64,000 bases of DNA from Hyparrhenia diplandra (GCA_015847255.1 JADLZK010008549.1:186001-250000), one strand, 5' to 3'; numbered from the stretch's first letter, positions 1-13,065 are shown. Translations and numbers: made by a program. Notes: generated from the letters alone by a model not told the origin.

Positions 1-800
1 GAGTAATGAATAGAGGTATACATAGTTAGTGTAAGGAGGGGTAAGAGTGATAAAGAGAGAGACAAGTAGAGTTACAGATATTTATATATAGGGGTAGATG
101 GAGATAGATATGGGGAGAGAGAAGTAGGGATGCAGGGACATAGAGAGAGTAATAGAGTTATAGGGACAGGGAGTTAGAGATGGAGATAAAGATAGTGAGA
201 GTTACACAGAGAGAGGGGGTAAAATATTGAGTCCTAGAGAGAGAGGGACAGCAAGAGACAAAGAGGCATAGTGCCAAGTATATTTTATTTTTGGTGGACA
301 TGTTTGCATCTGGTTACTTTTATTTTATTTTTTTGAAATTAACTTTGTTTTTTGTACATTACTCGTGCTTTGAACACCGTTTGAACAATGCATTGTTTTT
401 TTTTTTGCTTTGCCCACATATTTGGATGGGGGTGTAATGCATAGAGATAGAGGTAGTGGGGGAGGTAGAGAAATATGGATATTGGGGAGAGAGAGAAAGA
501 GATAGAAATGGATGGAGTTTTAGGGGGAGAGTGAGAGATAGTGTGGGTGATATATGCGAGATAGGGAGAGGGAGAGCAATAGGGAGATATATGCGAGATA
601 GAGGAGATAGTGTGGATCTCTATGGTATAGAGAGACTAATGAATATAGGTATAGAGAGTTAGAGTGAGGAGGTGTAAGAGTGAGAAAGAGAGAGACAAGG
701 TGTGTTAGAGAGATTTTATATAGAGGGTAGGTGTTGAGAGATGGGGGAGAGATAAGTAAGGATCTTTGGGACATAGAGAGAGTGATAGAGGTATAGTACA
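1..800 (+). repeat. Purine-rich GAGATA-like array (array 1)
   Basis: Degenerate GA/GATA/GGA microsatellite on the plus strand (about 1-260 and 440-800), interrupted by a T-rich unique stretch (270-440). Pyrimidines are rare for hundreds of bases. The minus strand therefore reads as artefactual Ser/Leu/Tyr-rich frames, which I do not call as genes. It directly precedes the first recognisable exon of the Ulp1-like relic, so it may be intronic to it. Confidence 0.85.
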
Positions 801-1929
801 TGCCTCTCAAAAAATAGCTACTGATTTCCTTCGATTGAGATGTTTGTTTGATTCTTCCTTTTTTTTCCAGAATATATTGACGTCACTAACTTTTTGTTTT
901 CCATTGTTTATGTCATTTTTTCAAGTAAAGAACATAGCCGCCAAGATTGGTCGGTTCTATGTTATCGAAGATACATTGCGAGAATCTTTCAAAGCAAGGG
1001 GATGGATAGGCAACTTTGAGATGGATGTGTTTTGTGAGGCAATGAATCTAGACTACATTTCTCAAATGAAAAGCAATGCCAAGAAAATAAATCAAGCAAA
1101 TTCTTCTTTACTAGTGATATTGTGGTAACATTTATATCTTATCCCTCTCTCGTGATATTTGTTTTTTTTTTTTTCCTCTTTGTCCAGATTTCTTCTTCTT
1201 CTACTTCTTACGCTACATTTTAAATTCACAAAGTACCTGTTTTGTTTCAAATGAAACAGAATAAACTAAGGGTAACCAAGAAGTTCAATGTCCCCAGCAA
1301 AAAGGAATATGTTATGAAGAAGTTGGAAATATCAATGGACAATTATGATATGGTTAGTCAAGATTTTTTTCCCTATTTTGAATATTAGTTAAGTTAACTC
1401 AAATATTTATGTTCTCAAACAATACTCAGGTCATGATCCCTGTTCTTCATATCAAACATTGGTGGTTAATAGTTGTTGACCTCGAGAGATCATCGATTTG
1501 ATTTTCTAAACTCATGTCAAATGTCCGATAATTGTTTGAAGATCTCAATTCGGATAGTAAGATAATTTCTCTTTCTCTATCGGTCCATGTAATCTCCATC
1601 ATTTTTACACTTCTTCCCCATGTTTTTGTTTTTACGTGTCGGTGTAATAATTTCAGCTGCTCTACAAGTCTATGTATGACAAGCCCAATTTTGATGATTT
1701 CAAAAGAACAACAAAGAAAACACCACAATAGGAAAACAAGTATGTGCCCAAATTGCTTTTGAATAGTTTCTTGTATTTAGATAGAACATAGAGGGATTTT
1801 TTTTTGAGAGGTCTGCTTTGTTGGTATTTCTAATGTCACTAACTAGTAATGGCATTTAGAAAGATATCGAGATGTTGCTTCGAGATAAAACTAAAAGAAA
1901 TATTCATTGCGAGTTCATAGCATATCCGA

Positions 1930-3444
1930 AAAAGGTTGTCATCCCTATAGTTAAACTACTAATATGCAAGGAATAAAATATTCATGCTATGCCTTGATAA
2001 CTTCTTAATAAGTAAATAAACAATTATAATCTGGGTATCCGCAGTTTACGAGATATGAATATACCATTGTAGCATTTTAACAGGGAGTAAGAACCGGGTG
2101 TTGAATTTATATCTACCACAGGGAAAGAAGTCTTCTATCATGAATTAACTATGCATAGGTGCTAAACATCTTAATCATTTAATCTAGTCATCTCTCGTGT
2201 GCAAAGTGTTAAACTTATCAAGTACTTAAACAAGGATCAAAGTTCACAATAAAGATAATGATAAAGTTCTTGATAAATAGATTCAACCATAGTCATATAG
2301 AAAGTGTCATGCGGTGGATGATAGTAATTCATAGGCTAGCTAGCATTAGAAACTCCAATATGTAACTCTAAACTATAAGTTAGGACCTACTCAATTAGTG
2401 CAATACATCTAACAATCATCGAAGAAAGACTAATTAAATCCAAACATGAGGACGAGTAATCCATGAAGACTAAGGCCGAAACTTAGAACAACTTTGAATA
2501 ATAACATCCGCTAGGCCTACATACGGGGGATGGATTGCAAAAGGACTCAATGGTCTTTGTCACCACCACGATCTACCACACCGACCCGGCACATAGGGTG
2601 CAAACGCGGGTAAATAAGATCTAATCACCACGATTACATCATCTCTACCACTCACCCTCCGAACGAAAGGATGAGCGCTATACGAATCCATGCATGAACA
2701 TAACAATAATTCAACTATGCTAAACGTGTAATCAAAGTAAATACTAGAACAAATAATCTCGAATATAAACATGATCAAGATATTCATATTAAGCATGTGT
2801 CCGGAACTTGAAAACTACTTACAATGAAGAACTTACAAGAACGAGGCCCCGATCTTGAGCCGGCCTCCGACGATCCGAGTGGATTTCTCCCTTCCTACTA
2901 GTTCTAATCTTGATTGCTACTCCTCCTAAAGCGATGTTTCTAATGACTTGGATCTTGAGGTATTATTGTTGTATTGAGAACTTGATGATCTAAAAGAGGG
3001 GGTCTAGGGGTCTTTATATATGGGTCTTCATCCTGTCTCTTCACTTCAGCAAGCGATGTGGTATTAATCTTGGATCCATCCCAAGACTTCTACCGACGCC
3101 CTCGGATTAAACCGACGTTAAACAACCGGTTTAGATTGGCGTCTTAGAGGCGGTGGAGGAAGGTTCCGGAAGATGGGATGACTTGGCGGCCAAGGGGGGC
3201 CGTCGCCCCATTATTGGGCCGACGGCCGGCAGGGGGGTCCCCTCCGGGTCCCGTCGTGCGTCGTGGCTTCGGAGTCTTCTAGATGATGTTTTCTTCGGTG
3301 TCAAGTTTGGTCCACGTCGGGATTAATCCGGAGCCTTCTAGAGTCTTTCTCGAGTTGGATTTGCGTTACGTCGCGTAGTAGTAGTCGCATCGGGCTCGCG
3401 AACTTTGTCGATTTTTTCTCGTTTTAGTCTCGCAATTCATAACA
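1930..3444 (-). mobile_element. Probable solo LTR (Gypsy-like), minus orientation
   Basis: Read on the minus strand the segment begins TGTTATGAATTGCGAG (plus 3,444 downward), has a GC-rich upstream part, then a TATA box (tatatataaagac, about plus 3,010-3,025) followed by a transcribed-looking leader. This is the layout of a plant LTR. The lower boundary is unclear; a TGTCATCCC start near 1,938 is the best candidate, but the adjoining 5-bp sequences do not match, so no target duplication is demonstrated. No coding domain is present. It interrupts Ulp1 relic A between its His and Cys exons. Confidence 0.45.
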
Positions 3445-3599
3445 TTACCAAAAACTGATGGAAATATGTTAGTGACACCCTATTCTAGGTTGTTATTATT
3501 ATTTATACCCCTTTCTCATGTTTAATTGATTAATAATTTTATATGATAACAAGTGTCAACATTTGCCTCCTCTATTTGTTTTTGCTAGTTTTTGTGCAC

Positions 3600-4145
3600 A
3601 ACAATGTTTAGATCCGGTAGAGAGAGATAGATGGATAGGAGGTATGGGGATAGGGGAGGGAGATAGAAGTAGAAGATGGGTATATGCAACAATTACATAG
3701 AGTTTGGGGTGGGGGGGGAGAGAGAGAGGGACAGAGAGACAGGTGAGAGAGAGAGAGAGAGATAGAAGTAGAGAGATAGGGGTAGAGGATAGGGATGTCT
3801 CATTTTTTAAAATTTCTTAACTTACTTATGCGACAAATGAGAGATAGCAGATCGGTCTCGCCCCCCTCCTATTGAAAATTTATTGCTTGTCTCCTTATGA
3901 GTTAGATAGATAGAGATAGAAGTAGAGAGAGGAGTGAGAGAAAGAGGGATGGAGAGAGGGACAGGAAGAGGGGATAGGATATTGGTAGAAGGATAGAGTC
4001 ATGGAAAATAGCGTTGCCACTGTTCGGCTACTGTTGTATGTAGACAGAGATGGAGAGGAGAGAGAGAAAGAGATACAAATGGAGGGAAGGGGAGAGTGAG
4101 AGGGAGACTCAGAGGGAGATCAATAGGGAAATATATGCAAATAGA
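3600..4145 (+). repeat. Purine-rich GAGATA-like array (array 2)
   Basis: Two GA-rich blocks (about 3,615-3,800 and 3,905-4,140) separated by a unique AT-rich segment. Same strand bias and word composition (gagagagatag, ggagagag) as array 1. Lies inside Ulp1 relic A. Confidence 0.85.
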
Positions 4146-4339
4146 GGAGAGAGTTTGCAAATAGTGAAATATATTTGCTTTTTTAAAGTATGCATTGGTT
4201 GAAAACAATGAAACCATATTATGTAGGAATTGTCCAAAGGAGCATTTTTTGTTGAGTCTTTTTTATTTTTTCTTAACTATGCACTGTAACTGCATTTGAA
4301 TTATCTGAAAGGGAGATGATCCACAGCAATAAATTATAT

Positions 4340-5150
4340 GTGGATCAAGAAATAGAGATATAGGTAGAGATTGAAAGAGAGGGGGGGTATTGAGATAGAG
4401 AGATAGAGATAGAGATAGAGAGAGATAGATAGAGGGAGGGAGTGACATAAAGAGAGAGAGAGAGAGAGTGATAGGGACAGGGACAAGGACAGGGAGATTG
4501 AGTTTCAGATAAAGATAGTGAGAGTTAGACAGAGATAGATGGACATAGAGGGACAAAAATTGAGAAACAGTGGGGAGTAGTGCTAGAGATGTTGATGGAC
4601 AAGCATGAGACACATAGGGAGATACATAGGTTGAGAGAGAGAGACACAGAGGTAGCGAGCCCGATATGTATGACAACAATCTAGATGATTTTTAAACAGT
4701 GATAATAAGTATGTTCCCAATCTTTTTATGAATAGTTTCTCATATTGAGAGAGAATATAGATTGAGTTTGAGAGGGAATATAGGCAGATAGAAAGAAATA
4801 GAGAGAGATAGGGAGAGAAAGATAGAGAGAGAGAGAAGAGACAGAGAGAGAAGAGTCAGAGAGAGTAATCAATAGAGGTATACAAAGATGAGACTCGGGA
4901 GGGAAACAAATGATAAAGAGAGAGAGAATGAGAGTGACAAAGATTTAGATAGAGGGAGATGGAGAGAGATAGGGGGAGAGAGAGGGAGAGACTCGGGGAC
5001 ATAGAGAGATTTATGGAGGAATAGGTATAGGGGTAGGGACAGGGAGATAGAGATGGAGATAAAGGTACTGATAGTTACACAGAGAGAGACGGACAGAGAT
5101 TGAGTAATAGAGGGAGAGAGAGAGATCGAGAATGACAAGCAAGAGATAGA
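4340..5150 (+). repeat. Purine-rich GAGATA-like array (array 3)
   Basis: Blocks at about 4,345-4,660 and 4,740-5,140, purines on the plus strand. Ends about 110 bases before the Cys exon of Ulp1 relic A, so it occupies an intron position of that gene. Confidence 0.85.
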
Positions 5151-5510
5151 GAACTATAATCTTTCGACTTGGTTGCATGCATTTTGAACTTCATACCTTT
5201 TTGATTTGTAATGTAATAGTCCAAATGAGTTATTTATTATTTCCTTTTTTTGTCAATCGGACAGCTATGATCGTGGAATATATGTTATGAAGTACATGGT
5301 TTTGTGGTGCGCGGGGAAAGTGTCTCCAATGAGTAAAAAGGTATTTTTTAATAAAAATTGTATTTATGCTTGAACCGACAGTCATAGATTTTGTTCTTTT
5401 TTTTATCTTAAAAAAGAAAAAGAAAAACTCATATTTATCATTGTCTTATGCGAGAACATCCTAGAGTACCGTAAGCGCATTGTTAACTACATCTTAAGGC
5501 ACGCAAAAAA

Positions 5511-6089
5511 AAAAGAAACAACAAATACCGCCATCAAAGATTTTATAAGGTCCAAGACTTAAACATCCTCGGTACATATCTCTTTTTCTTGAATAATGCG
5601 AGATACATTCTCTATCTATCCAAATATAAGAGTAAGCGTAGTGTAACTTCAAAATATAAGACTTCTTCTCTTGTGGAACATGTCTTTTGTCCAAACTTTT
5701 CTTTTTTCATTGTCGTCAATATCATGTTGTATTGAGTCTAGATGGACATTTATCTTTGAAATGTGTTTTCGACCGCAAACAAAGTGCACCTTCGAATCGA
5801 TACTTCTTCTTTTCTGCATTGCTATAGTCTCATGAGTTGGTTTCATCCTTTTTGCATTGTTCACGGTTGATTTTTAGCTTGTGGTGGATCATTGTAGGCG
5901 ACTGTGGCGATGTTTGGATTCATGCATTGCTATGTTATGTACTACTTGATAGTACCCGGTAGGACATGCGTGCTTGGCGATAGCGACTCGATGCGATAGC
6001 GGCATTAGCACCGGCAGTATTTTGCACTAGCAACCGATAGGATCATTACCCATTGTGCTGATATCTATTGCACTAGGAGCGGCGGCCGT
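5511..6089. other. Interval without an assignable gene
   Basis: Two short overlapping minus-strand frames (5,494-5,694 and 5,649-5,864) contain Lys/His-rich sequence with no recognised domain. They could be the far 3' part of the neighbouring minus-strand FAR1-like relic or non-coding. The stretch 5,880-6,090 includes repeated short words such as gcgatagcg but no clear element. Confidence 0.3.
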
Positions 6090-8376
6090 ACTGCGGCGGC
6101 ATTCTCATTTCTAGCCATAGTTTCCCTTCTCTTTTTGATGCTCTTGACCAACTTCTCAACGCCATCATCGAACAATTGCCTCGACACCGGTCCTTGGACA
6201 TTTCGCACAATGCTTGGACATCTTGCTCATCATGACAATGTAGTGCACGCGAATTCTCATCTTACTCATTTGCCCCACTCCTTGTGCTTTTGTCATCTCA
6301 TCAAGTTTTTACGTCCATGTCAATCGTCCATTTTGGATGAATGAATGACTCGTAGTTTGGTCGGACCTTTCCTCGTTGCTATATTGAAAACATGGCAGCA
6401 ATGCAGCCCATCTCTTTGAAACTTCGCACATGAGCATGTATCTTTCTTTGTCCATCTTGATTTGCTCACCTTGTATTTTTTTCTTGTCATACTACGGCTT
6501 GTCATAGATAATGACTCTCTTTAGGAGGAAATGTACGCCACCACTTTCTTCTTCAACAACGTAGGGTCGTGTCTTGTTCAAGCATCTCTTTACGCAACCT
6601 AGACATGATAGGTCTTGTGAAGATACTCATAGCCTCCTTCTCAATCCGAGAGTTTGACCAAGTGGGGCCTACGGTTCCTTCGAGATGTACCTCTTCCTAT
6701 CCCGCTTGTTGAGGTTCTTTTCCCTGAATGATTTGGTACTTTGCTTTCGAAGAACCTTGTTATCGTGTCCTTGTGCATGACATACCCCTTGAAGAGCGAG
6801 TTTGTGCTCTCGCTTCTCCCGTGGTCGAGGAGAATGGGTATAGCTTGCCCTTGAAGTAGGTCGGGGCCCAAAGATGTCCGATCTCATATAGGTCTCGAGA
6901 TAAGCGTTCCCCTACGCTCTATGTTGAGGGTCCGACATGATCTTACGCCAACCCTCCTCAAACTCCTCCGGATGCGTTTTTTTTATGAGGTACCACGGGG
7001 AGAGTGCCCATGTGTCCTCGAAAGGCTAGGTAGCTCTTTAGATTCTTCTTTATATTCTCGAGAATGTGCCGTAAAGCGTAATCTATGCGTTGCATCGGGG
7101 AAGATAGTTAGGATTGACTTCGACGCCTTGTCTTGATCCGTGATAATGCTGATTGGTTTCTTCCCACCCATAGCATCCGGGAAGGCGGCTTGACCAATCA
7201 AATGTTTCACTTTTTGGTTGGAGCAGTCCGCAGACCAAATATGATCAGTGTTTCCATGATTGTTGACCCCAATTAAGGGAGCAAACGGCATGCCATACCA
7301 TTTTGTGCTGAACGTGGTGTCAAATGCCAAATAGTCTCCATACAGCTCCCGGTTCTTTCTACCCATCAAATCTGTCCAAAAGACACTCCTCCGCAGTCGC
7401 CCCATCATCCGGAGCCTAGCTGTAGTGAGTAGTAGAATCCGGGGATCTTGCTTTGTTACGTTTCTAAACATCTGCAGGAGGTCCTCATATATCTTTGTTG
7501 ACGTGTCTCCGTTTCTCGCCAGCCAGCGGCTATGTTGCCGATATGAACTTCATCAAAGCCAATCGCCTCAAGCTTCCTCTTAAGGATCCGTAGATGGCCA
7601 TTACTTTCCCCGGGAGGCACCCCCGCCGCTCTGAAGGCGAGATGAACCGCTTATCGGCGCTTGATATGTTTGTGTGGCACCTCATGATCCTTGTTAGCCA
7701 TTCGGAAGGCAAAGCGAGGTCATGGTTATGGTCCGAGTTGACCGTGTCCGCAATCCAACCTTTGGGCCGTATCTTTAAGCGGACTCTCGCTTGACGATGC
7801 TGTTTTCTCGAATGTAATTTGATCTTCGCTTCACCGGGTTGTCGACGACCACATTCTTTCTATGCTTGTTACAAACTAACAAAATGACTTTGTCATCTGC
7901 CCTTCCTTGTTTCTATAACTTGTGCTCCTTTTTATTGCAAATCCAACACGCCTAGCGTAGACCGCAAAGAAGCCGTAAGCATCCTTTTCAGATGGAACAC
8001 CATCCCTTCGGGTTGGTGCGAGGGGCTGAGATGATTTTCGATATTGTTGGATATTCGCCTTTGGGAAACATGACGTCCATCTCCTTCTCTTCTTTTGTTG
8101 TGGGATCTGTTTTTCCAACTCTTGGAGAAGCTTTTCTATCTCATCAGTCTCTTCAATGTTGGCTCCTTCCTCAACACTTGCTTCATTCTCAGTCTGTCTC
8201 TTGAACCCCTTACGCACGATCGGTAGCTTAGGAACTCTTTCCGGTCCGCTGAAAAGTTTCTTGGTCCGCCTCAAGCACCCGCCCTTCATGTTGTTCTCTG
8301 CCAATTTGAAATGTTGGTATCTCGGATAGGTTTGCATCATCTTCAACCTCCCCATTTGCTTGCCTTGTAAAAACAC
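6090..8376 (-). pseudogene. FAR1-type Mutator-like (MULE) transposase relic
   Basis: Minus-strand blocks in the order expected of FAR1/FRS-type MULE transposases, spread over at least four frames. The N-terminal part (8,376-7,876) has an acidic and Lys-rich leader followed by the FAR1 DNA-binding start (KDAYGFFAVYARRVGFAIK, then STSYRNKEG). A linker with LPSEWLTRI is at about 7,530-7,712. The MULE transposase core (7,471-6,983) has YLAFDTTFSTKWYGMPFAP, carrying the first catalytic Asp, and SIITDQDKA, carrying the second. Then comes SESTNSLFKGY (about 6,810-6,780) and a SWIM zinc finger CSCAKFQRDGLHCCH (about 6,436-6,390). Family knowledge: FAR1-like MULE transposases excise and reinsert elements using a DDE core. 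Many frameshifts and stops make it non-functional. Its orientation, divergent from Ulp1 relic B, fits a single two-gene MULE. Terminal inverted repeats were not identified. Confidence 0.75.
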
Positions 8377-10600
8377 AAAGTCTTGTTAGTTGGATACAAC
8401 AAGTACAAACTATTTGGTTTTTTGTACAACATATGTTTTACTTTTTAAATAAGAATCAGTTTTTTTTTTTTTTCCTGTATCTATTCCCCGATTATTCAAA
8501 GCTCGAGACTAAGATATTTTACCTTCAACCATATAATTAATCCTAATATATCTCTGTTGCTTATTTATGTCCATCAATCATGTAATGTATCCCAATATAC
8601 CCCTCGTTTTGCATATATTATGTTCATGTATATGTTTGATTATATGCAATACCAAACCAAAACTTTCTTTTGTTGTTTGACATGGTAAAACTTAATATAA
8701 GATTGCCGCAAAACTAAACTGCATAATAAGGTTTTTTTTTCCTTTTTTGCCAATAAGACCCTCTCTTTGCATATTTAAAGGTTAAAGTTTAATGTCCGGT
8801 TATTCTCAAAAGCACTGGCCGATAGTGCAATCTGTACTTGTAGTAGCTCTTCCTCTTGTTGCCTCTCTTCTCTATCAAGTCTAGCGGTCATAAAAGAGCG
8901 CCAACCATGTGTTAGTTTAATTTTTAAATTCACTACAACCATCAGGTACTTCGATATAAGGTGTAGCTTAACATGTACTGTATGAATCTGTCCTCGTACC
9001 CTTGTGTTTGCACAAATTTCATCTTCTTACATTGCTCCAATAGTTTATTCTGGTTTACATTACCCATCCGCAAGAGATCATAAGTTTCTTTTTTTAGTCA
9101 AGACATGTATTCCAAATTGATATAAAGATGTAGACAAAATGTAGAATTACAAAGTGACACATGAAGATGTACCAAAAATGTAGTTGTGTCCATATACCGT
9201 CACCTATTCCTAGTGATGTCCCTTCTAAGTTGCTTTTACTTTTTTAAAGTTTTTCCTAATGCTCAAGTACTTACTTATCCCAATTACTAAATTAAATGTT
9301 CTTGACTATTTTTTTTTCCTCGCTATTTTGCATGTCCCTCGCCAGATAAATTCCAAGACCATGCTCAATGATGTTGTGCGAGGAAGGCAAAGTGATCTTT
9401 GCAAGATTGTGGAATTAGTCTCCTAGTAGTGCAAGTCCGGGCATATTAGTTTGTCCACTTTGCCATCTCTCTTTTTTTGTAACAAATTCAGTTGTATTTG
9501 TGGGGGTGGTCCGATGTTGTCGTGGAGACATGGAGTTTTTCCATTTTAATTGCCTAGCAAAACACTATTGTAGCCATTATCTTGTTCAATGTTTGACTCT
9601 AAATGTTTGCACTATTCCAAGGAACATCTCTCCTACCTCTTTTTCTTTTATTTGACTTCTCACCTTTTTTTATTCACTAGTGAAGTTTGTATGAAGCAAT
9701 GTATACTTTTGTAGTTTTTCAAATTAGTAGATTTCGGTGGTAGCATATGAAAGCATGTACAAAGGATTTGCTTACAAAAATATGTCTTTGTGAAGATCTC
9801 GAAGCAAACTAAGCGATGGAGGTTAGTGTATTCTAATTAGTAAAATTGAAGATTACCAAAGTTTTTTAAGAATTTATTGATGAGGATTCGATATTTTGAT
9901 CGAGAATTGTTCGGTTTCTTACCTTTCTTTGTCGATCCTGTTTGATGGATGCTTCTATTCCCCTTGGTGCCCCGCATTCTCGGGTGCTTCACGGCCACGG
10001 TGGGGGCTGCAGATCCGGATGATCCATTTGATCTCGCCTTGTTTTTGCTCCAAAGCAAAGACAAAGAATGCGGGAGGGAGGGAGGATTCCCCTGGATCGC
10101 CGGAAGCAAGAAGGAATTACACGTTTCCTTGTTTTGTAAGTCAGTAATTGTTTAGTGATTTTTTATGGTTTTTAATTCTAATTAAAACTCGTGGGCCCAC
10201 ATGGCAGTGTCTTTTTTCTCTTTCTTCACCGAAATGGGTCCCTTTTCCCTCTTTTCTTTCTTCCTCCAAAGTGTGCAACTTGAAGCCATTTACGCATCTC
10301 ATTGGATACACCTAACTCCCTCCGGATACTTGAGGGAAACCCGATGCGATTTAGTGAGGGCAGTAGGGCAACTCCTCCGAGATGGGCGTCCCGGTTTCCG
10401 AGCTCGTAGATCAGGCGAGAATAGTGGCGGGTAAGTGGATTCAAGGAAATTTTCTCGCTATTTGTGTTCAATTTCTCATTTCTTCTCACTGAGATCCCTT
10501 TTTGCTTTTACGTTTGTTCGCCCCCGAGATCCCCTTTTTGTCCCCCCCGAAATACCTAGAACTTTGTGAGATAAGAAATGTGTTTGTAATTGTTTTTTAT
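8377..10600. other. Interval without a confident gene
   Basis: Mostly AT-rich sequence upstream (on the minus strand) of the FAR1-like relic. A GC-richer part at about 9,900-10,490 has overlapping short frames on both strands, for example minus 10,109-9,837 (basic, Lys/Ser/Gly-rich) and minus 10,489-10,226. It could be the 5' exon or leader of the transposase gene, but no motif is recognised. Confidence 0.3.
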
Positions 10601-10614
10601 TTTCTCAGATCTTG

Positions 10615-11110
10615 GTGGTATATAGAGCAAGATATAGAGAGAGATAAGAGAGAGAGCAAGAGAGAGGCAGAGTTAGATGAAGGTAGTGATAGAGTGAGAT
10701 GGACAGAGAAATAGAGATAGAAGTAGAGTTAATTAGAGAGGTAGAGAAAGACAAAGATAGAGGGATGTATAGGTAGAGACAGATACATGGAGAGAGATAG
10801 CATATAGAGAGATTGGGTCAGTGATAGAGATAGAGGGAGAGCAATAGGTAGTTATATTTAGATAGAGCAGAGTTACCAAGAGAGAGGGATGGATAGAGAG
10901 ACTGATATATATATTGAGATGGAGATAGAAAGATAGGAAGACAGATAGAGAGTGAGGTACATATAGTGTGAGAGTTAGATGGAGATTCAAATTCTGATTT
11001 TGAGAGCGAGAGAGAGAGGATGAGAGACTGAAAGACATTGATAGTTCTTTCTGCGATAGTTCATTACAAATAGTGAATCCTTGGAGGATTAGGGAGAGAG
11101 AGAGTGATGC
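10615..11110 (+). repeat. Purine-rich GAGATA-like array (array 4)
   Basis: About 10,620-11,035 is dominated by gagagatag/agagagag words on the plus strand, with a short extension of GA-rich sequence to 11,110. Confidence 0.85.
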
Positions 11111-11689
11111 ACAGTTAAGACATCTCGTTGCTAATTTATGGACTAGAGCAAGTGTTGGCGTGACTTTTTATTTATGGATTTCACCAACTTGTTAATTACG
11201 GACAGACCTAATCCTATTTATTTAATGATTTTATACTATGATTCTCGGAATGTAGGTTCTAAGACAACTAGGCAGATTAAGTTTCGCCACATGTCTTTGC
11301 TTTCGCCAGAAGGATCCTAAGTTTTTAGGATTTGGACTAGTGCATTAATTATAGTTGGTCCGAAGTTTCTATTACACATCGAAAGATAATTCCATGCTCG
11401 CTAGTCCGATTTCTTTAGTGAGTTGTGCTTAGACAAAGTTCGACACGGTACTGACATAGCTCGATAAGAAATTGTGATAAATGTTATCGCAACTTTGCTA
11501 CACCGGTATATGTTTTGATTCAACTAATATATTATCAATGCTTTTTTCGATTGCGAGATCTGCCGGGACAAAAGGTTCTGCGACAACAGGATTATTTCCT
11601 CTCTTTGCCTTTTAATTACTCCTATTAGATAGCATCGGGTAAGGTATCTTTTCACTTAGAGTAAAATGAACATGTTACTCGACACTTAG
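11111..11689. other. Unique AT-rich spacer between GA arrays
   Basis: No coding frame or recognised element. Ordinary composition with no strand bias, bounded on both sides by purine-rich arrays. Confidence 0.4.
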
Positions 11690-12410
11690 ATATAGAGTTA
11701 CGAGAGAGATGGAGATTCGTGAGAGAGAGAGAGAGGGTGAGGGGTCCATTGTTGGTAACTAATCGAGAGAGGGAGGGAGACTGAGTATAAGAGAAGTTTA
11801 ATTTTAAGAGAGATGGATTTTTAATAGATTTGCTTCCTCTACTATTTTTTTAGAGTTGTCCCGCTTTACACATTATTTTGTTGTGTTTTGCCAATGATAT
11901 ACTATTTTGGTACATTATTTTTAGAGTAAGTTTCTTAAGATGCATGCCTAGACATCCTAGCTTGCTGTTTTTTTTCATTTTGGAATGTGCTATTGGGCTG
12001 GGCCATCAATTATATGTAGGGTGGAGATGAGGTGTTGTCTCTCCCGGATTGGAACGGGTTCTTTTGCCTGCTTTTGAGAGAGAGGAAGAGATATGGAGAG
12101 AGAGTTAGAGGGAGATGGATAGAGAAATGGAGGTAGACAAAGATAGAGAAAGAGTTAGTGAGAGGGAGACAGAGAGAGAGAGAGATACAGATTTTTGGAG
12201 TATGTGAGAGAGATAGAGACAGAGAGAGCTACAAAGAGAGAGATAATGTGAGAGAGAGGCACATAATGTAAAGAAGGAGATGGATCAAGGATACATAGGG
12301 AGATAGCTGCGCCAGACAGAGAGGTAGGTAGTTAGGCAGAGACAGATAGAGAGAGAGGAAGAAGGAGAGGGAGAAGAAGATGAGAGGGTGGGAAGTTTTA
12401 GTGCAAGTGT
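11690..12410 (+). repeat. Purine-rich GAGATA-like array (array 5)
   Basis: GA-rich at about 11,690-11,815 and 12,075-12,395, with a T-rich unique insert between. Purines on the plus strand. Confidence 0.85.
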
Positions 12411-12719
12411 TTATCATATTTCTCTCAATTATCTTCTCCTATTATCTTGTGTTATATTTCTACTGATATTTTGCTTGGCTTATTTCAGTCTCTCCTCTTA
12501 CTTACCTTAATTTATTGGATAAAGGCGTAATCAAAGTGATTGCATATAAGGTTAGCGACCATTTTTTCTTTGTCTTGTTCTCGTCATGAGTTTTTAATGA
12601 TACATCCGATATGTTATTGTGTAGCTATTTGTAGAAGTGATAGCTTCATAAGCTTGATTGTTCTACCTCTGAGAATTCAGTGCATGTAATTGTTTTTTGT
12701 TTCTTTTCTCTTGTGGTAT

Positions 12720-13065
12720 ATAGAGGAAGATATATAGAGAGAAAGGATATATAGGTATAGATACGGATAGTGGGAGAGAGATAGAATATAGAGATAGTGG
12801 GATAGAGATACGCATGCAGATATAGAGGAAAAGAGCTAGTGAGACGGAGGTAGAGAGAGACCGATACCTAAATTGAGATGGATAGAGGAAGAGATGGAGA
12901 CATATAGAGATAGAGATGGAGGTAGTCGAGAGGTAGAGAGAGGGAGATACTGATTGACATATTGAGAGGAGAGATAGTGGATGAGAGAGAGAGTGTGAGA
13001 TATGTTTGTGTATTAGTTATCGATTGTTGGTAACTCGTTCGGATATGGAGGGAGTGTGAGTCTAA
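12720..13065 (+). repeat. Purine-rich GAGATA-like array (array 6)
   Basis: Begins with tatagaggaagatatatag and continues as GA/GATA-rich sequence to about 13,060. Same orientation as the other arrays. Confidence 0.8.

Larger units (their letters stand above)
915..5510 (+). pseudogene. Ulp1-like (C48 peptidase) gene relic A, transposon-derived
   Basis: Scattered exon-like blocks of the Ulp1-like proteins carried by plant transposons. Block 1 (about 923-1128) has the region upstream of the protease, with RGWIGNFEMDVFCEAMN. Block 2 (about 1430-1506) has the catalytic-His strand VLHIKHWWLIVVDLE and ends in a stop. Block 3 (about 1655-1725) follows a tttcag acceptor. Block 4 (about 5262-5345) encodes DSYDRGIYVMKYM, the catalytic-Cys strand, where the residue before Gly-Ile should be Cys but is Arg (cgt). 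A tail (about 5440-5500) resembles the C-terminal helix. A probable solo LTR and two GA arrays lie between blocks 3 and 4. Family knowledge: Ulp1 enzymes cleave SUMO-like conjugates with a His-Asp-Cys triad. Inference: inactive relic. Exon limits are approximate. Confidence 0.7.

Noticed and set aside
1835..3475. CACTA transposon, because CACTAA near 1,835 and TTAGTG near 3,467 look like inverted ends
   Set aside because: The ends diverge after six bases, flanking triplets are inverted rather than direct repeats, and the interior looks like an LTR.
4263..5138. Long minus-strand Ser/Leu/Tyr-rich frames in this and other GA arrays
   Set aside because: They are the complement of GA microsatellite. 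Composition alone explains them and no motif or homology is visible.
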